A stretch of DNA of 64,000 nt from Flavobacteriaceae bacterium (GTDB lineage Bacteria > Bacteroidota > Bacteroidia > Flavobacteriales > Flavobacteriaceae). Below the pieces are notes generated by a model that was given only the letters and a program-made list of their open reading frames with translations, did no database searches and had not been told where the DNA came from. The stretch's first letter is position 1. Each line of letters starts with the position of its first letter. Position numbers and translations under genes: made by a program. The stretch covers positions 310,001 to 374,000 of the forward strand of contig JANQNQ010000003.1 in assembly GCA_028279515.1 (NCBI GenBank). The letters run 5' to 3'. This document shows positions 9,052-18,648 of this stretch, in pieces.

Positions 9052-10770
9052 CTATTCAATCACTAATTTCTTAACTACCGAACGGTTGTTCGCTTCGATC
9101 TTAGCGAAATAGATTCCTTTGGATTGATTTTGAAGGTCTATAGTGCGTTGCGCTCCAGAAAGTTCTTGTTGCGTAACCAATCTTCCCATCACATCATACA
9201 CACTTACCTGAAGTTCATCTATCTGTGATGTTTGCACAGAAAAGATTCCGTTTTTAGAAGGATTCGGAGAGATCTTCACAGTATTTTCTAAGAAGCTTTC
9301 CGCAGAAAGAGAGGCACCTTCTACAACAGTTAGTAACTGGTTGACACTCACATTCGAATAGGTATCTACAGTACCGCTTAACCAAGTGATCTTCACTTCG
9401 TCAATAGTAGTAGCGGTTCCGACACCCATAAGCTTGTTTTGTGAGTTTTGTCCGAGATATCCTTCCCCGCAAAGGGTGTAAAAATATAGCTTATCACTCC
9501 CGAGGGTAAGTTCTATTGTAGATCCGACACCGTCACGATTGGTAGTTGTTCCTTGAAGTCTTACTTTGAGCCAATTATTGGAAGTATTTCCAGTGTATTG
9601 CCAAAGGAAAGTATTACGTGGTGATTGATTCACAACGGCTATGTCAGTATATCCATCATTATTGAAATCACCAGCGGCATTGGCAAAGCTTGCCGCGTCA
9701 TCGTTATCGAGTCCGACATTGCTTGGAATCAGGTAGGTATTGTCTCCTTGATTCTCATACAAAGCCGAAGGTAACAAAACTGCGGTGCTTCCGTCTAGCA
9801 TTCCGCTGACATAAATATCGGTGTCTGTGTCGTTTTCGATATCGTAAAAAATGGCTCCCCATCCGATGCTGTTAAAAATGGTTCCTGTGGATGTGGCTAC
9901 ATCGGTAAAGGTTCCGTCTCCATTATTGTGCAATAATCCATTTCCGTTGGGTGTATTGGTTACATACACATCCATCCAACCATCGTGGTTGTAGTCGCCA
10001 ATGGTTGTTGACATGGCATCGAAGGCCAAATCAGTACCAGAACTGGCACTCACATCGGCAAACGTACCATCGCCCTCATTTCTGTATAAAATGTTCTTAT
10101 TGGTCACACGATCATTCGACAAATAGATATCTTGATCGCCGTCCTTGTCATAATCAAAGAAAGCAGCACAAAAGGTTTGATGTCCATTTCGGCTAATCCC
10201 AGCAGCAACACTTACATTGGTGAAGGTACCGTCGCCATTATTTCTATAAAGGTCATTAGGGACGGTTCTGCTCAGATCTTTGCTGCACAAAAACACATCC
10301 AAGTACCCGTCATTGTTATAATCACCCCAAGAGGCACCATAGGTAAACAAATTGGTATTCGGAAAACCAGCGCTTGTGGTCACATCTGTGAAGACAAAGC
10401 TTCCATTATTATTGAATAGCTTATTCGGAGCATCGAAATTGGCGATGAACAAGTCTTTATCCCCATCATTGTCATAATCGACCCAAACCACCTGTTTAGA
10501 GTCATTGGTATCGCTTATACCATAGTTTACAGAGGTAAAAGCTCCATTATTGTTTTTGAAGATAATGATATTTCCACCATCTTCTTGGGCATAGGTAAGA
10601 TCATCCCAACCATCGCCATCAAAATCACAAAAAGATACACCTCCTCCTAGATCACCAATACTGCTAACTGTATTCAGCCCAACTGAAGACGCAGCATCCG
10701 TGTATGATATCTGTGCAGAAACATGGGAGAGGTACAAGAATGCCAAGGCATAAAAGTACAGTTTTCGCAT
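9052..10770 (-). CDS. Secreted VCBS/FG-GAP repeat protein with ASPIC/UnbV domain and T9SS sorting signal
   Basis: 572 residues. A signal peptide (residues 1-19, ends SHVSA) is followed by about seven VCBS/FG-GAP repeats carrying the calcium-binding pattern DxDxDGxxD (DFDGDGWDD, DYDNDGDKD, DYNNDGYLD, DYDKDGDQD, DYNHDGWMD), which suggests a beta-propeller. Then comes an ASPIC/UnbV module (DEVKITWLSGTVDTYSNVSVNQLLTVVEG). The last ~80 residues (ISPNPSKNGIFSV...VYDVMGRLV...GIYFAKI...KKLVIE) form a type A T9SS sorting domain. Predicted to be exported by T9SS and anchored at or released from the surface; calcium dependence is inferred. Confidence 0.9.
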   Translation of the reverse strand: MRKLYFYALAFLYLSHVSAQISYTDAASSVGLNTVSSIGDLGGGVSFCDFDGDGWDDLTYAQEDGGNIIIFKNNNGAFTSVNYGISDTNDSKQVVWVDYDNDGDKDLFIANFDAPNKLFNNNGSFVFTDVTTSAGFPNTNLFTYGASWGDYNNDGYLDVFLCSKDLSRTVPNDLYRNNGDGTFTNVSVAAGISRNGHQTFCAAFFDYDKDGDQDIYLSNDRVTNKNILYRNEGDGTFADVSASSGTDLAFDAMSTTIGDYNHDGWMDVYVTNTPNGNGLLHNNGDGTFTDVATSTGTIFNSIGWGAIFYDIENDTDTDIYVSGMLDGSTAVLLPSALYENQGDNTYLIPSNVGLDNDDAASFANAAGDFNNDGYTDIAVVNQSPRNTFLWQYTGNTSNNWLKVRLQGTTTNRDGVGSTIELTLGSDKLYFYTLCGEGYLGQNSQNKLMGVGTATTIDEVKITWLSGTVDTYSNVSVNQLLTVVEGASLSAESFLENTVKISPNPSKNGIFSVQTSQIDELQVSVYDVMGRLVTQQELSGAQRTIDLQNQSKGIYFAKIEANNRSVVKKLVIE

Positions 10771-10810
10771 AGTAAATTCATTAAATCACGTGCGCCAAAT
10801 ATATTAAAAT

Positions 10811-10836
10811 AAAAAGACACCCTAAAACGGGTGCCT
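10811..10836 (-). terminator. Intrinsic terminator after glyA
   Basis: On the minus strand GGCACCC / GGGTGTC with loop GTTTTA, followed by TTTTTA, about 33 nt after the glyA stop codon and before the start of the VCBS gene. Confidence 0.75.
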
Positions 10837-10868
10837 TCTTGTATGCTATACTAATAAACTGTATTTCT

Positions 10869-12143
10869 TTACTCTACAAACAAAGGACGCTCTGTCATCA
10901 TAGCATTTACTCTGATGGCAATGTTTTCCAAAGCCTCTTCATTTTCGTGGTTTTGGATCACTTCATCGATCAAGGCAACGATCCCTTCCATGTCAGCTTC
11001 TTTGAGTCCGCGAGTTGTAATCGCAGCCGTTCCTACACGAATACCAGACGTCACGAAAGGTGACTTGTCATCAAACGGTACCATGTTCTTATTTACGGTA
11101 ATATCAGCTTTTACTAGTGCTTGCTCTGCAGCCTTTCCTGTGATATCTTTATTGCGAAGATCGATCAACATCATATGGTTGTCGGTTCCTTGCGAGATTA
11201 CCTTATAGTCCCTATCCACGAAGGCCTTAGCCATAGCTTGGGCATTCTTCTGTACTTGCAACATATAGGTCATAAAATCATCAGTCAAGGCCTCTCCAAA
11301 AGCGATAGCCTTTGCTGCGATGATATGTTCTAACGGTCCGCCCTGATTTCCTGGGAAAACAGCTCCGTCTAATAAAGACGACATCTTTCGAAGGTTTCCG
11401 TTCTTAAGACGAATGCCAAATGGGTTCTCAAAATCTTTCCCCATCATGATCAATCCACCTCTAGGCCCTCTTAGCGTCTTGTGTGTTGTAGTAGTTACAA
11501 TGTGACAATGCGGAAGCGGGTCGTTCAACAATCCCTTGGCAATCAAACCTGCAGGGTGTGAGATATCAGCCAATAAAATGGCCCCTACCTTATCTGCAAT
11601 CGCTCTGAATCTTTTGAAATCAATATCTCTTGAATACGCAGAAGCACCAGCAATGATCAATTTGGGTTGCTCGGCAACAGCGATCTCTTCGATCTTATCA
11701 TAATTCAATTGTCCGGTCTCCTCCTCTACTCCGTAGAAAACGGGGTTGTATAACCTTCCCGAGAAATTCACCGGAGATCCATGCGTAAGGTGTCCACCAT
11801 GCGAAAGGTCAAAACCAAGGATCTTGTCTCCTGGCTTCAAACACGCGTGATAGACCGCAGTATTTGCCTGAGAACCGGAGTGCGGTTGCACGTTGACCCA
11901 TTCGGCTCCAAATAGTGCTTTCGCCCTATCAATGGCGATTTGTTCTACTTCGTCGACTACCTCGCAGCCGCCATAATAGCGTTTTCCGGGGTATCCTTCG
12001 GCATATTTATTGGTAAGTACAGAGCCTGCAGCTTCCATCACTTGTTCGCTAACAAAGTTCTCTGAAGCGATCAGTTCGATACCATCGAGCTGACGTTCTT
12101 TTTCGGCTTGAATGAGTTCAAAAATTTGTTCGTCGCGTTGCAT
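10869..12143 (-). CDS. glyA: Serine hydroxymethyltransferase
   Basis: 424 residues, the standard bacterial length. It interconverts serine plus tetrahydrofolate with glycine plus 5,10-methylenetetrahydrofolate, the main one-carbon source. Seen: [43 protein letters not shown], the [10 protein letters not shown] cofactor segment, [10 protein letters not shown], and the PLP-binding lysine in [15 protein letters not shown] near residue 222. Monocistronic, with its own terminator. Confidence 0.97.
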   Translation of the reverse strand: MQRDEQIFELIQAEKERQLDGIELIASENFVSEQVMEAAGSVLTNKYAEGYPGKRYYGGCEVVDEVEQIAIDRAKALFGAEWVNVQPHSGSQANTAVYHACLKPGDKILGFDLSHGGHLTHGSPVNFSGRLYNPVFYGVEEETGQLNYDKIEEIAVAEQPKLIIAGASAYSRDIDFKRFRAIADKVGAILLADISHPAGLIAKGLLNDPLPHCHIVTTTTHKTLRGPRGGLIMMGKDFENPFGIRLKNGNLRKMSSLLDGAVFPGNQGGPLEHIIAAKAIAFGEALTDDFMTYMLQVQKNAQAMAKAFVDRDYKVISQGTDNHMMLIDLRNKDITGKAAEQALVKADITVNKNMVPFDDKSPFVTSGIRVGTAAITTRGLKEADMEGIVALIDEVIQNHENEEALENIAIRVNAMMTERPLFVE

Positions 12144-12446
12144 CTAATTCGATTGTTATCTAGTTGTTTTGAATGTGCTGGCTAAATTATGAAAAAAGCC
12201 GTGTTTAAAGCATTCTTTATTGCCATAATACTAACAAGTTTTTCACATAAAGTGGCGATTTCGTTATGAAAACGTTATCGTAATTTCGGCCGTCGAATTC
12301 CTTGCTCAAAATACGGTTATGAGTGAATTCATTTTCCGCTTAAAAAACAACCTGAAAACCGCTGTGATAGAAAGGCAAAAAAAAACGTGCGAAATCATCA
12401 TCAGCACTATTAAATTTTATAATATTGCTATAAAATCAACACGATC
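12144..12446. other. Intergenic region between glyA and fahA
   Basis: No RNA gene is visible. One 26-residue ORF lies at 12189-12269 (plus): MKKAVFKAFFIAIILTSFSH and a few more residues, which looks like a bare signal peptide. It could be the remnant of a secreted protein or chance in AT-rich DNA. The region before fahA is AT-rich and must hold the fahA promoter, but no full TTG/TAnnTTTG pair was found. Confidence 0.3.
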
Positions 12447-13736
12447 ATGCCAGATACTACAAATAACCCTGCACGTAAGACTTGGATTCCCGTTCCTGAT
12501 CATAGTGACTTCCCAGTTCAAAACATTCCTTTTGGTGTTTTCTTGACAAGAGATGACGTAATTACCATTGGAACTCGTATTGGAGACACGGCCATTGATT
12601 TGGGTGCTATGCATCAATTGGGATATTTTGAAGGAATACCTCTTACCGACGATATCTTTTTACAAGACAGTCTCAACGATTTTATTTCTGACGGAAAGAA
12701 AACATGGCGATTGGTTCGTAACCGAATTGGTGATGTTTTTGACGCTGATAATCCTAAGTTAAGAGACAATAAAGAACACCGCCACATCATCTTGTTCGAC
12801 TTGGACGAGATCGAAATGCAAATGCCCGTTTTTGTGGGTGATTATACAGACTTTTACTCGAGCAAGGAACACGCCACCAATGTGGGAACCATGTTTAGAG
12901 GAAAAGAAAATGCTTTAATGCCGAATTGGTTGCACATTCCTGTTGGTTACCACGGAAGAAGTTCTTCGATCGTTGTCTCTGGGACTCCGATTCACCGTCC
13001 GCAAGGGCAAACCCTTCCTGCCGGAAGCGAAACACCTGTGTTTGGTCCTTCGAAATTGGTGGACTTTGAACTCGAGATGGCCTTCATCACAACGGATGCT
13101 AACAACTTAGGAGAACCCATTCCTGTTGACGAAGCTGAAGACTATATCTTTGGAGTTGTATTATTAAACGACTGGAGTGCACGTGATATTCAAAAATGGG
13201 AATACGTACCTCTTGGGCCTTTCTTAGCGAAGAATTTTGCTTCGAGCATTTCTCCTTGGATTGTTACTATGGACGCTTTAGAACCGTTTAGAGTAGAAAC
13301 ACCAAAGCAGGAGCCAACACCGCTTCCCTACCTTCAATTTAATGGGAAGAAAAGCTACGACGTTAAACTGGAAGTAGACATTACTCCTGAAAATGGCGAG
13401 GCTACCAATGTTTGCAAGTCCAATTTCAAATATATGTACTGGAATATGAGCCAACAGTTGGCGCACCACACCGTTAATGGTTGCCCAGTAAATTCTGGAG
13501 ACATGATGGGTAGTGGAACGCTCTCAGGCACTACGCAAGATTCATTTGGATCAATGCTAGAGTTGACCTGGCGGGGTGAAAACCCATTGAAAATGAAAGA
13601 TGGTAGTGAGCGTAAGTTCATTCAAGATGGTGATACAGTAACCATGAAAGGCTATTGCCAAAATGAGAACGTCCGTATTGGGTTTGGAGAAGTTTCGAAC
13701 AAACTCCTTCCAGTTTTCGAACCCAAGAAGAAATAA
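12447..13736 (+). CDS. fahA: Fumarylacetoacetase
   Basis: 429 residues, matching the full-length FAH family: a small N-terminal domain (SDFPVQNIPFGVF) and the C-terminal hydrolase domain. Seen: DYTDFYSSKEHATNVGTMFRG, the catalytic region PVGYHGRSSSIVVSGTPI, the metal-binding ELEMAF, LLNDWSARDIQKWEYVPLGP, and SGDMMGSGTLSG. It cleaves fumarylacetoacetate to fumarate and acetoacetate, the last step of tyrosine breakdown. The other tyrosine genes are not in the window. A terminator follows at 13766. Confidence 0.96.
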   Translation: MPDTTNNPARKTWIPVPDHSDFPVQNIPFGVFLTRDDVITIGTRIGDTAIDLGAMHQLGYFEGIPLTDDIFLQDSLNDFISDGKKTWRLVRNRIGDVFDADNPKLRDNKEHRHIILFDLDEIEMQMPVFVGDYTDFYSSKEHATNVGTMFRGKENALMPNWLHIPVGYHGRSSSIVVSGTPIHRPQGQTLPAGSETPVFGPSKLVDFELEMAFITTDANNLGEPIPVDEAEDYIFGVVLLNDWSARDIQKWEYVPLGPFLAKNFASSISPWIVTMDALEPFRVETPKQEPTPLPYLQFNGKKSYDVKLEVDITPENGEATNVCKSNFKYMYWNMSQQLAHHTVNGCPVNSGDMMGSGTLSGTTQDSFGSMLELTWRGENPLKMKDGSERKFIQDGDTVTMKGYCQNENVRIGFGEVSNKLLPVFEPKKK

Positions 13737-13765
13737 TTCAAGTATTTTAATATCAACACTATATG

Positions 13766-13794
13766 CCCTGAACTGTAAAGGTTCAGGGTTTTTT
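13766..13794 (+). terminator. Intrinsic terminator of fahA
   Basis: Perfect stem CCCTGAAC / GTTCAGGG with loop TGTAAAG, followed by TTTTTT, about 30 nt after the stop codon. Confidence 0.85.
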
Positions 13795-13851
13795 AATTAC
13801 TTTTGGCACCAAAATTGAAATAGCCCTAAGAAACACATAAACTACCTAGTC

Positions 13852-15042
13852 ATGAAAAAAGCATTACTCCTCCCCCTAGCCGTACTGCTACTGATAAGTT
13901 GCGGCGGCGTCAAACAAACCGAAAAGGCGCTCAATACTGGTAACTATGACCAAGCTATTGGCATTGCGCTGAAGAACCTGAGAACTAGAAAGGATAAAAA
14001 AGGGAAGCAAGATTACGTAATCATGCTCGAACAGGCCTATGCGAAGGTTGTTGAAAGAGATCTAGACAATATTGCATATCTCGAAAAGGATGGCAACCCT
14101 GCTAACTTTGAGAGAATCTATGATATCTATACCATTTTAGATGCCAGACAAGAAAGAATCAAGCCGCTACTACCGCTTAGAATTATTGAAGAAAGAAGGC
14201 AGGCAAGATTTGACATGAAGGATTATAGTGACAAGATCGTAGAGACCAAGGAAAAGCTTTCTGATTATCTATACAGAAATGCACAAACCCTACTTTCTAA
14301 TGCCACCAACAAGATGGATTTTAGAAATGCTTTCGAAGACCTTGAGTATTTGAATAAGATCAATCCAGGATATAGAAACATTAAGAACCTTATGGAAGAG
14401 GCACACTTCAAAGGCACCGATTTTGTGTACGTGAAGATGAAGAATGAAACGCAGATGGTTATTCCAATAAGACTAGAAGAGGATCTACTCAATTTCGATA
14501 CCTACGGACTGAATGATATGTGGACTGTGTATCACGGAAACAAACTGAGGGACCTTAAATATGATTTCGGAATGGAGATCGCTTTAAGGGATATCAACAT
14601 TTCTCCTGAACAGATCAGAGAGAAACAAGTGATTAAAGAAAAGCAGGTCAAAGATGGCTGGAAATATCTATATGACAACGACGGAAATGTAGTTAAGGAC
14701 AGTCTTGGCAATAAGATCAAAGTCGACAAGTTCAGGACTGTGAGATGTGAGTTATACGAATTCACACAGTTCAAAGCTACGCAAGTGGTCGGAAGGGTTC
14801 AATTCAAAGATTTGAACACTGGACAATTGTTAGAGGCTTTCCCAATTGATAGCGAGTTCATTTTTGAGCACCTTTATGCAGATTATGATGGGGATAGAAG
14901 AGCCCTTGATGATCACTACCTGGGATTGATCAATGTAAGAGCCGTACCGTTTCCTACCAATGAGCAAATGGTCTACGATACGGGCGAAGACCTAAAGCTA
15001 AAGATCAAAGAGATCATCACAAGAAATAGATTCAGAAATTAA
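13852..15042 (+). CDS. Lipoprotein of unknown function with helical repeats
   Basis: 396 residues. A lipoprotein signal ends LLISC; the mature part begins GGVKQTEKALNTGNYDQAIGIALKNL, a TPR-like helix pair. Helical repeats continue to about residue 180 (KIVETKEKLSDYLYRNAQTLL, NAFEDLEYLNKINPGYRNIKN). The C-terminal half is mixed alpha/beta (VKMKNETQMVIPIRLEEDLL...). No enzyme motif is seen. Probably a periplasm-facing outer-membrane lipoprotein; its role is unknown. Confidence 0.75.
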   Translation: MKKALLLPLAVLLLISCGGVKQTEKALNTGNYDQAIGIALKNLRTRKDKKGKQDYVIMLEQAYAKVVERDLDNIAYLEKDGNPANFERIYDIYTILDARQERIKPLLPLRIIEERRQARFDMKDYSDKIVETKEKLSDYLYRNAQTLLSNATNKMDFRNAFEDLEYLNKINPGYRNIKNLMEEAHFKGTDFVYVKMKNETQMVIPIRLEEDLLNFDTYGLNDMWTVYHGNKLRDLKYDFGMEIALRDINISPEQIREKQVIKEKQVKDGWKYLYDNDGNVVKDSLGNKIKVDKFRTVRCELYEFTQFKATQVVGRVQFKDLNTGQLLEAFPIDSEFIFEHLYADYDGDRRALDDHYLGLINVRAVPFPTNEQMVYDTGEDLKLKIKEIITRNRFRN

Positions 15043-15065
15043 AAAAGGCGCCATTGGCGCCTTTT
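15042..15065. terminator. Bidirectional terminator between convergent genes
   Basis: AAAAAAGGCGCC / GGCGCCTTTTT with a 3-nt loop (ATT). It starts at the last base of the lipoprotein's stop codon and also serves the minus-strand ytxJ-like gene, which stops at 15089. Confidence 0.8.
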
Positions 15066-15088
15066 TCTATATATCTTCTCGATCACAG

Positions 15089-15481
15089 TTATATTACTTG
15101 CTGAATCGATGCCGCTTGAATGCCACTATGCGAAGCATGATGCACCACGTGCCCTCCTTTTAAAACGATCATTTGTGGACTCTCATGCCACACCTGAAAC
15201 TTGGCAGCTATCTCATTAGATACATCGCGATGATTCAGTAAATCAAGATAATACAGATCCACCTCCTCTTCTGTAAAATCGTAGCTATCCACAAACTGAT
15301 TGATCACCATACGGCTGATTCCGCAGCGCGTCGAATGCTTAAAAATGACCTGAAGCTTTTCATTCGAACGCTTTTCGATCATGTCCAATTGCGGTATTGA
15401 GGTCAACGGAATCCAAGGCAGCACTTTCTCTTCCTTCTTTTCTTTAGGGTTTCCGCTAAACAATTTATCAAATATTCCCAT
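15089..15481 (-). CDS. ytxJ: YtxJ-like monothiol bacilliredoxin
   Basis: 130 residues matching the YtxJ family (DUF2847), a thioredoxin fold with one active-site cysteine: VIFKHSTRCGISRMVINQF has T-R-C-G-I-S in place of the usual T-C-P-I-S, then LYYLDLLNHRDVSNEIA, HESPQMIVLKGGHVVHHASHSGI. In bacteria that make bacillithiol these proteins remove bacillithiol from oxidised protein thiols. A short basic tail with GNPKEKKEEK precedes the domain. Function is inferred from family membership; bacillithiol genes are not in this window. Confidence 0.85.
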   Translation of the reverse strand: MGIFDKLFSGNPKEKKEEKVLPWIPLTSIPQLDMIEKRSNEKLQVIFKHSTRCGISRMVINQFVDSYDFTEEEVDLYYLDLLNHRDVSNEIAAKFQVWHESPQMIVLKGGHVVHHASHSGIQAASIQQVI

Positions 15482-15538
15482 GTAATTCTTTTTTCAAATA
15501 TACCAACTCTGTCGCAATTGTCTGGTGAACATTTCACC

Positions 15539-15566
15539 TATTCCCGCGAAGGCGGGAATCTGTCTT
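15539..15566. repeat. REP-like palindrome, copy 1
   Basis: TTCCCGC-GAAG-GCGGGAA stem-loop followed by TCTGTCT. A near copy lies at 38812-38837. GC-rich dispersed palindromes of this kind are widespread in bacteria. Here it directly precedes a heptamer array. Confidence 0.65.
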
Positions 15567-15573
15567 TAGGTAT

Positions 15574-15657
15574 AGTACTAAGTACAGAGTACAAAGTATT
15601 ATGTACTCAGTATTGAGATATGGGATGTGGGATGTGGGATGTGGGATGTGGGATGAT
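15574..15657. repeat. Phased heptamer array A (12 units)
   Basis: Twelve consecutive 7-bp words in strict register. AGTA recurs at 15574, 15581, 15588, 15595 and 15609, with TGTA at 15602, AGAT at 15616, and GGAT at 15623, 15630, 15637, 15644 and 15651. The word changes along the array (AGTACAG type, then GAGATAT, then GGGATGT repeated), but the 7-bp period never slips. It lies between the divergent ytxJ-like gene and clpB. Confidence 0.85.
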
Positions 15658-15905
15658 TCTAAAAAATATTCGTGAACCTGTCCGACTGAAAAAGGCGGGT
15701 TAGTGGCTTATATTTCATAAACCAAGATTTCAAATTCAAATCTTCTTCACTTTGCCATTAACTTTTACATTTTACATTTTTAATTTAACCTTTCTTCTCG
15801 CGTCAAAATGACGTATCTTATAAAGGATTTAGAGACATTTTGTCTGCTGTGCTCGAATGGAATGAGAATTGAAATACCTTCGACGTAACAACAAACGCAT
15901 ATACC
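15658..15905. other. Region upstream of clpB
   Basis: After the heptamer array there is AT-rich sequence with a weaker heptamer-like run near 15765-15790 (TTTTACA words). No ORF, no RNA and no clear heat-shock element (CIRCE or sigma-32 type) could be recognised. It must contain the clpB promoter. Confidence 0.3.
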
Positions 15906-18506
15906 ATGAATTTTAATAATTTCACTATAAAATCACAAGAGGTCTTACAGCAAGCGCATCAGAATGCACAAGCTTTAGGGCATCAGCAGATCGAGAATGA
16001 GCATCTGTTCAAGGCCATTTTTGAGGTCGATGAAAACGTGCTGCCGTTCTTGTTGAAGAAACTGGACGTTAACATTGACCTGCTTCGACAAGTATTAGAC
16101 AAAGAACTCGAGAGCTTTCCAAAAGTATCTGGAGGCGATATCATGCTTTCACGTGAAGCAGGAAAAGCAGTCAATGAAGCTAGCATTGTCGCCAAGAAGA
16201 TGAATGATGAGTTTGTCTCTATCGAGCATCTTATCTTGGCCATCTTTAAGTCGAAAAGCAAAGTTGCCCAGATCTTAAAGGACCAAGGAGTTACTGAAAA
16301 AGGGCTAACCTCTGCTATTACCGAATTGCGTAAAGGCGATCGGGTTACCTCTCAAAGTGCAGAGGAAACCTATAATTCACTAAACAAATACGCCAAAAAC
16401 CTGAACCAAATGGTCCGGGATGGGAAGTTGGATCCCGTAATCGGCCGTGATGAAGAAATCCGCCGAATTCTACAGATCTTATCAAGGCGAACCAAAAACA
16501 ATCCGATACTGGTCGGAGAACCAGGGACAGGTAAAACGGCGATCGCCGAAGGATTGGCACACCGTATCGTGGATGGAGATATTCCAGAAAACTTAAAAGA
16601 CAAGCAGATTTTCGCTCTTGACATGGGGGCTTTGATCGCAGGTGCTAAGTTCAAAGGAGAATTTGAGGAGCGCCTAAAAGCGGTCATCAAAGAAGTTACC
16701 ACCAGCGATGGTGACATCGTACTCTTTATTGATGAGATTCACACATTGGTAGGTGCTGGTGGCGGACAAGGGGCGATGGACGCAGCGAACATTCTTAAAC
16801 CGGCCCTAGCCCGTGGTGAACTAAGAGCTATCGGAGCTACTACCCTCGATGAGTATCAAAAGTACTTTGAGCAGGATAAGGCGCTTGAGCGTCGTTTCCA
16901 AAAGGTAATTGTCGATGAACCTGATACCGAGAGTGCTATCTCTATTTTGCGCGGAATCAAGGAGAAATACGAAACCCACCACAAGGTTCGCATTAAAGAC
17001 GAGGCTATCATTGGTGCCGTTTCGCTGTCGCAACGCTATATCACGAACCGTTTTTTACCAGATAAGGCCATTGACTTGATGGATGAAGCGGCTTCTAAAC
17101 TCCGCATGGAGATCAACTCGAAACCCGAAGAGCTCGATGTGTTGGATCGAAAGATCATGCAACTAGAAATCGAGATCGAAGCCATTAAGCGTGAGAAGGA
17201 CGAAAGTAAATTGAAGTCGCTCAACGCCGATTTGGCCAATTTAAAGGAAGAACGAAATGAGATCAATGCTAAATGGCAGAGCGAAAAGCAAGTGGTCGAC
17301 GTCATCCAAACGGCAAAGGCCGATATCGAAAATTATAAGCTTGAAGCCGAACGCGCTGAGCGTGAAGGCGATTACGGCAAAGTAGCAGAATTGCGCTACG
17401 GAAAGATTAAAGAGGCTCAAGAACAGCTTGAAACGTTACAGAAACAGTTGCAAGAGCAACAGGAAACCGCCTTGATCAAAGAGGAAGTAACCTATGATGA
17501 TATCGCAGAGGTCGTTGCCAAGTGGACGGGCATTCCTGTCACCAAAATGCTGAAGTCCGAGCGTGAAAAATTATTGGAATTAGAGCAAGAACTGCACAAA
17601 CGTGTCGTCGGACAAGAAGAGGGAATCCAAGCGGTGGCTGATGCTGTGCGCAGAAGTCGCGCCGGATTGCAAGACCCAAAGAAACCTGTCGGAACCTTCC
17701 TTTTCTTAGGAACTACAGGTGTTGGTAAAACCGAATTGGCGAAGGCCCTAGCCGAATTCTTATTTGATGATGAAAGCGCCATGACACGTATCGATATGAG
17801 CGAGTACCAAGAGCGTCACTCGGTAAGTCGTTTGGTCGGAGCGCCTCCTGGATATGTGGGCTATGATGAAGGTGGACAACTTACCGAAGCGGTACGACGT
17901 AAGCCCTACTCGGTTATCTTGTTGGACGAGATCGAGAAGGCACACCCAGATACCTTCAACATTCTTTTGCAAGTGCTAGATGAAGGCCGTCTTACCGATA
18001 ACAAAGGACGACTGGCTGATTTTAAGAACACTATTATCATCATGACCAGCAATATGGGGTCTGAATTGATTCAGGAGAAATTTGAGGCCATAAAAGACAT
18101 GCAGACAGCGATGGAAGCTGCCAAAGTAGAAGTTTTAGGCATCCTAAAACAATCGGTTCGTCCTGAGTTTATTAATCGTATTGACGACATCGTCATGTTC
18201 AGTCCGTTGACAAAGGAAAACATTCAAGCAATCGTAAAGCTTCAGATAAATGGCCTCAAGAAAATGCTGTTAGAGCAAAACATTACACTGGATGCCACCG
18301 ACGAAGCGATTCGTTATTTAGCGGAAAAAGGGTTTGAACCACAGTTTGGGGCAAGACCTGTCAAGAGAGTCATTCAGCGTGAAGTGTTGAATGCCCTTTC
18401 GAAAGAGATTTTAAGCGGAAGCGTTTCGACCGATAGCATCATTTTGCTGGATGAATTTGACGAAAAGCTCGTGTTCAGGAATCAGACAGATCTGATCGAG
18501 AAGTAA
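15906..18506 (+). CDS. clpB: ATP-dependent disaggregase ClpB
   Basis: 866 residues, typical ClpB length. Order: Clp N domain (1-145), first AAA+ module with Walker A GEPGTGKT near residue 203 and Walker [11 protein letters not shown], coiled-coil middle domain (about 400-525, e.g. [20 protein letters not shown]) that separates ClpB from ClpA/ClpC, and second AAA+ module with GTTGVGKT near 605. It has no ClpP-binding IGF/L tripeptide that I can see. Together with DnaK it rescues aggregated proteins. A terminator follows at 18531. Confidence 0.97.
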   Translation: MNFNNFTIKSQEVLQQAHQNAQALGHQQIENEHLFKAIFEVDENVLPFLLKKLDVNIDLLRQVLDKELESFPKVSGGDIMLSREAGKAVNEASIVAKKMNDEFVSIEHLILAIFKSKSKVAQILKDQGVTEKGLTSAITELRKGDRVTSQSAEETYNSLNKYAKNLNQMVRDGKLDPVIGRDEEIRRILQILSRRTKNNPILVGEPGTGKTAIAEGLAHRIVDGDIPENLKDKQIFALDMGALIAGAKFKGEFEERLKAVIKEVTTSDGDIVLFIDEIHTLVGAGGGQGAMDAANILKPALARGELRAIGATTLDEYQKYFEQDKALERRFQKVIVDEPDTESAISILRGIKEKYETHHKVRIKDEAIIGAVSLSQRYITNRFLPDKAIDLMDEAASKLRMEINSKPEELDVLDRKIMQLEIEIEAIKREKDESKLKSLNADLANLKEERNEINAKWQSEKQVVDVIQTAKADIENYKLEAERAEREGDYGKVAELRYGKIKEAQEQLETLQKQLQEQQETALIKEEVTYDDIAEVVAKWTGIPVTKMLKSEREKLLELEQELHKRVVGQEEGIQAVADAVRRSRAGLQDPKKPVGTFLFLGTTGVGKTELAKALAEFLFDDESAMTRIDMSEYQERHSVSRLVGAPPGYVGYDEGGQLTEAVRRKPYSVILLDEIEKAHPDTFNILLQVLDEGRLTDNKGRLADFKNTIIIMTSNMGSELIQEKFEAIKDMQTAMEAAKVEVLGILKQSVRPEFINRIDDIVMFSPLTKENIQAIVKLQINGLKKMLLEQNITLDATDEAIRYLAEKGFEPQFGARPVKRVIQREVLNALSKEILSGSVSTDSIILLDEFDEKLVFRNQTDLIEK

Positions 18507-18530
18507 TTCGACTAAAACATGTAAAAACTA

Positions 18531-18556
18531 AAAGCGGCTTAAAAGGCCGCTTTTTT
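18531..18556 (+). terminator. Intrinsic terminator of clpB
   Basis: AAAGCGGC-TTAAAAG-GCCGCTTTTTT, about 25 nt after the stop codon. Confidence 0.8.
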
Positions 18557-18648
18557 ATTCAATTTATTCAAAATCAAGTATATATACGCAGAAAGAAACC
18601 CCTAATAATGGATATCTTTATAAATGACTAATCAATAACAACATTATC

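Noticed and set aside
12319-12546. 75-residue ORF upstream of and into fahA
   Set aside because: It overlaps the well-supported fahA start in another frame and has no recognisable features.
15539-15657. Possible CRISPR array (short repeats with changing sequence)
   Set aside because: The period is 7 bp, there are no 25-40 bp repeats with spacers, and no cas genes are nearby.
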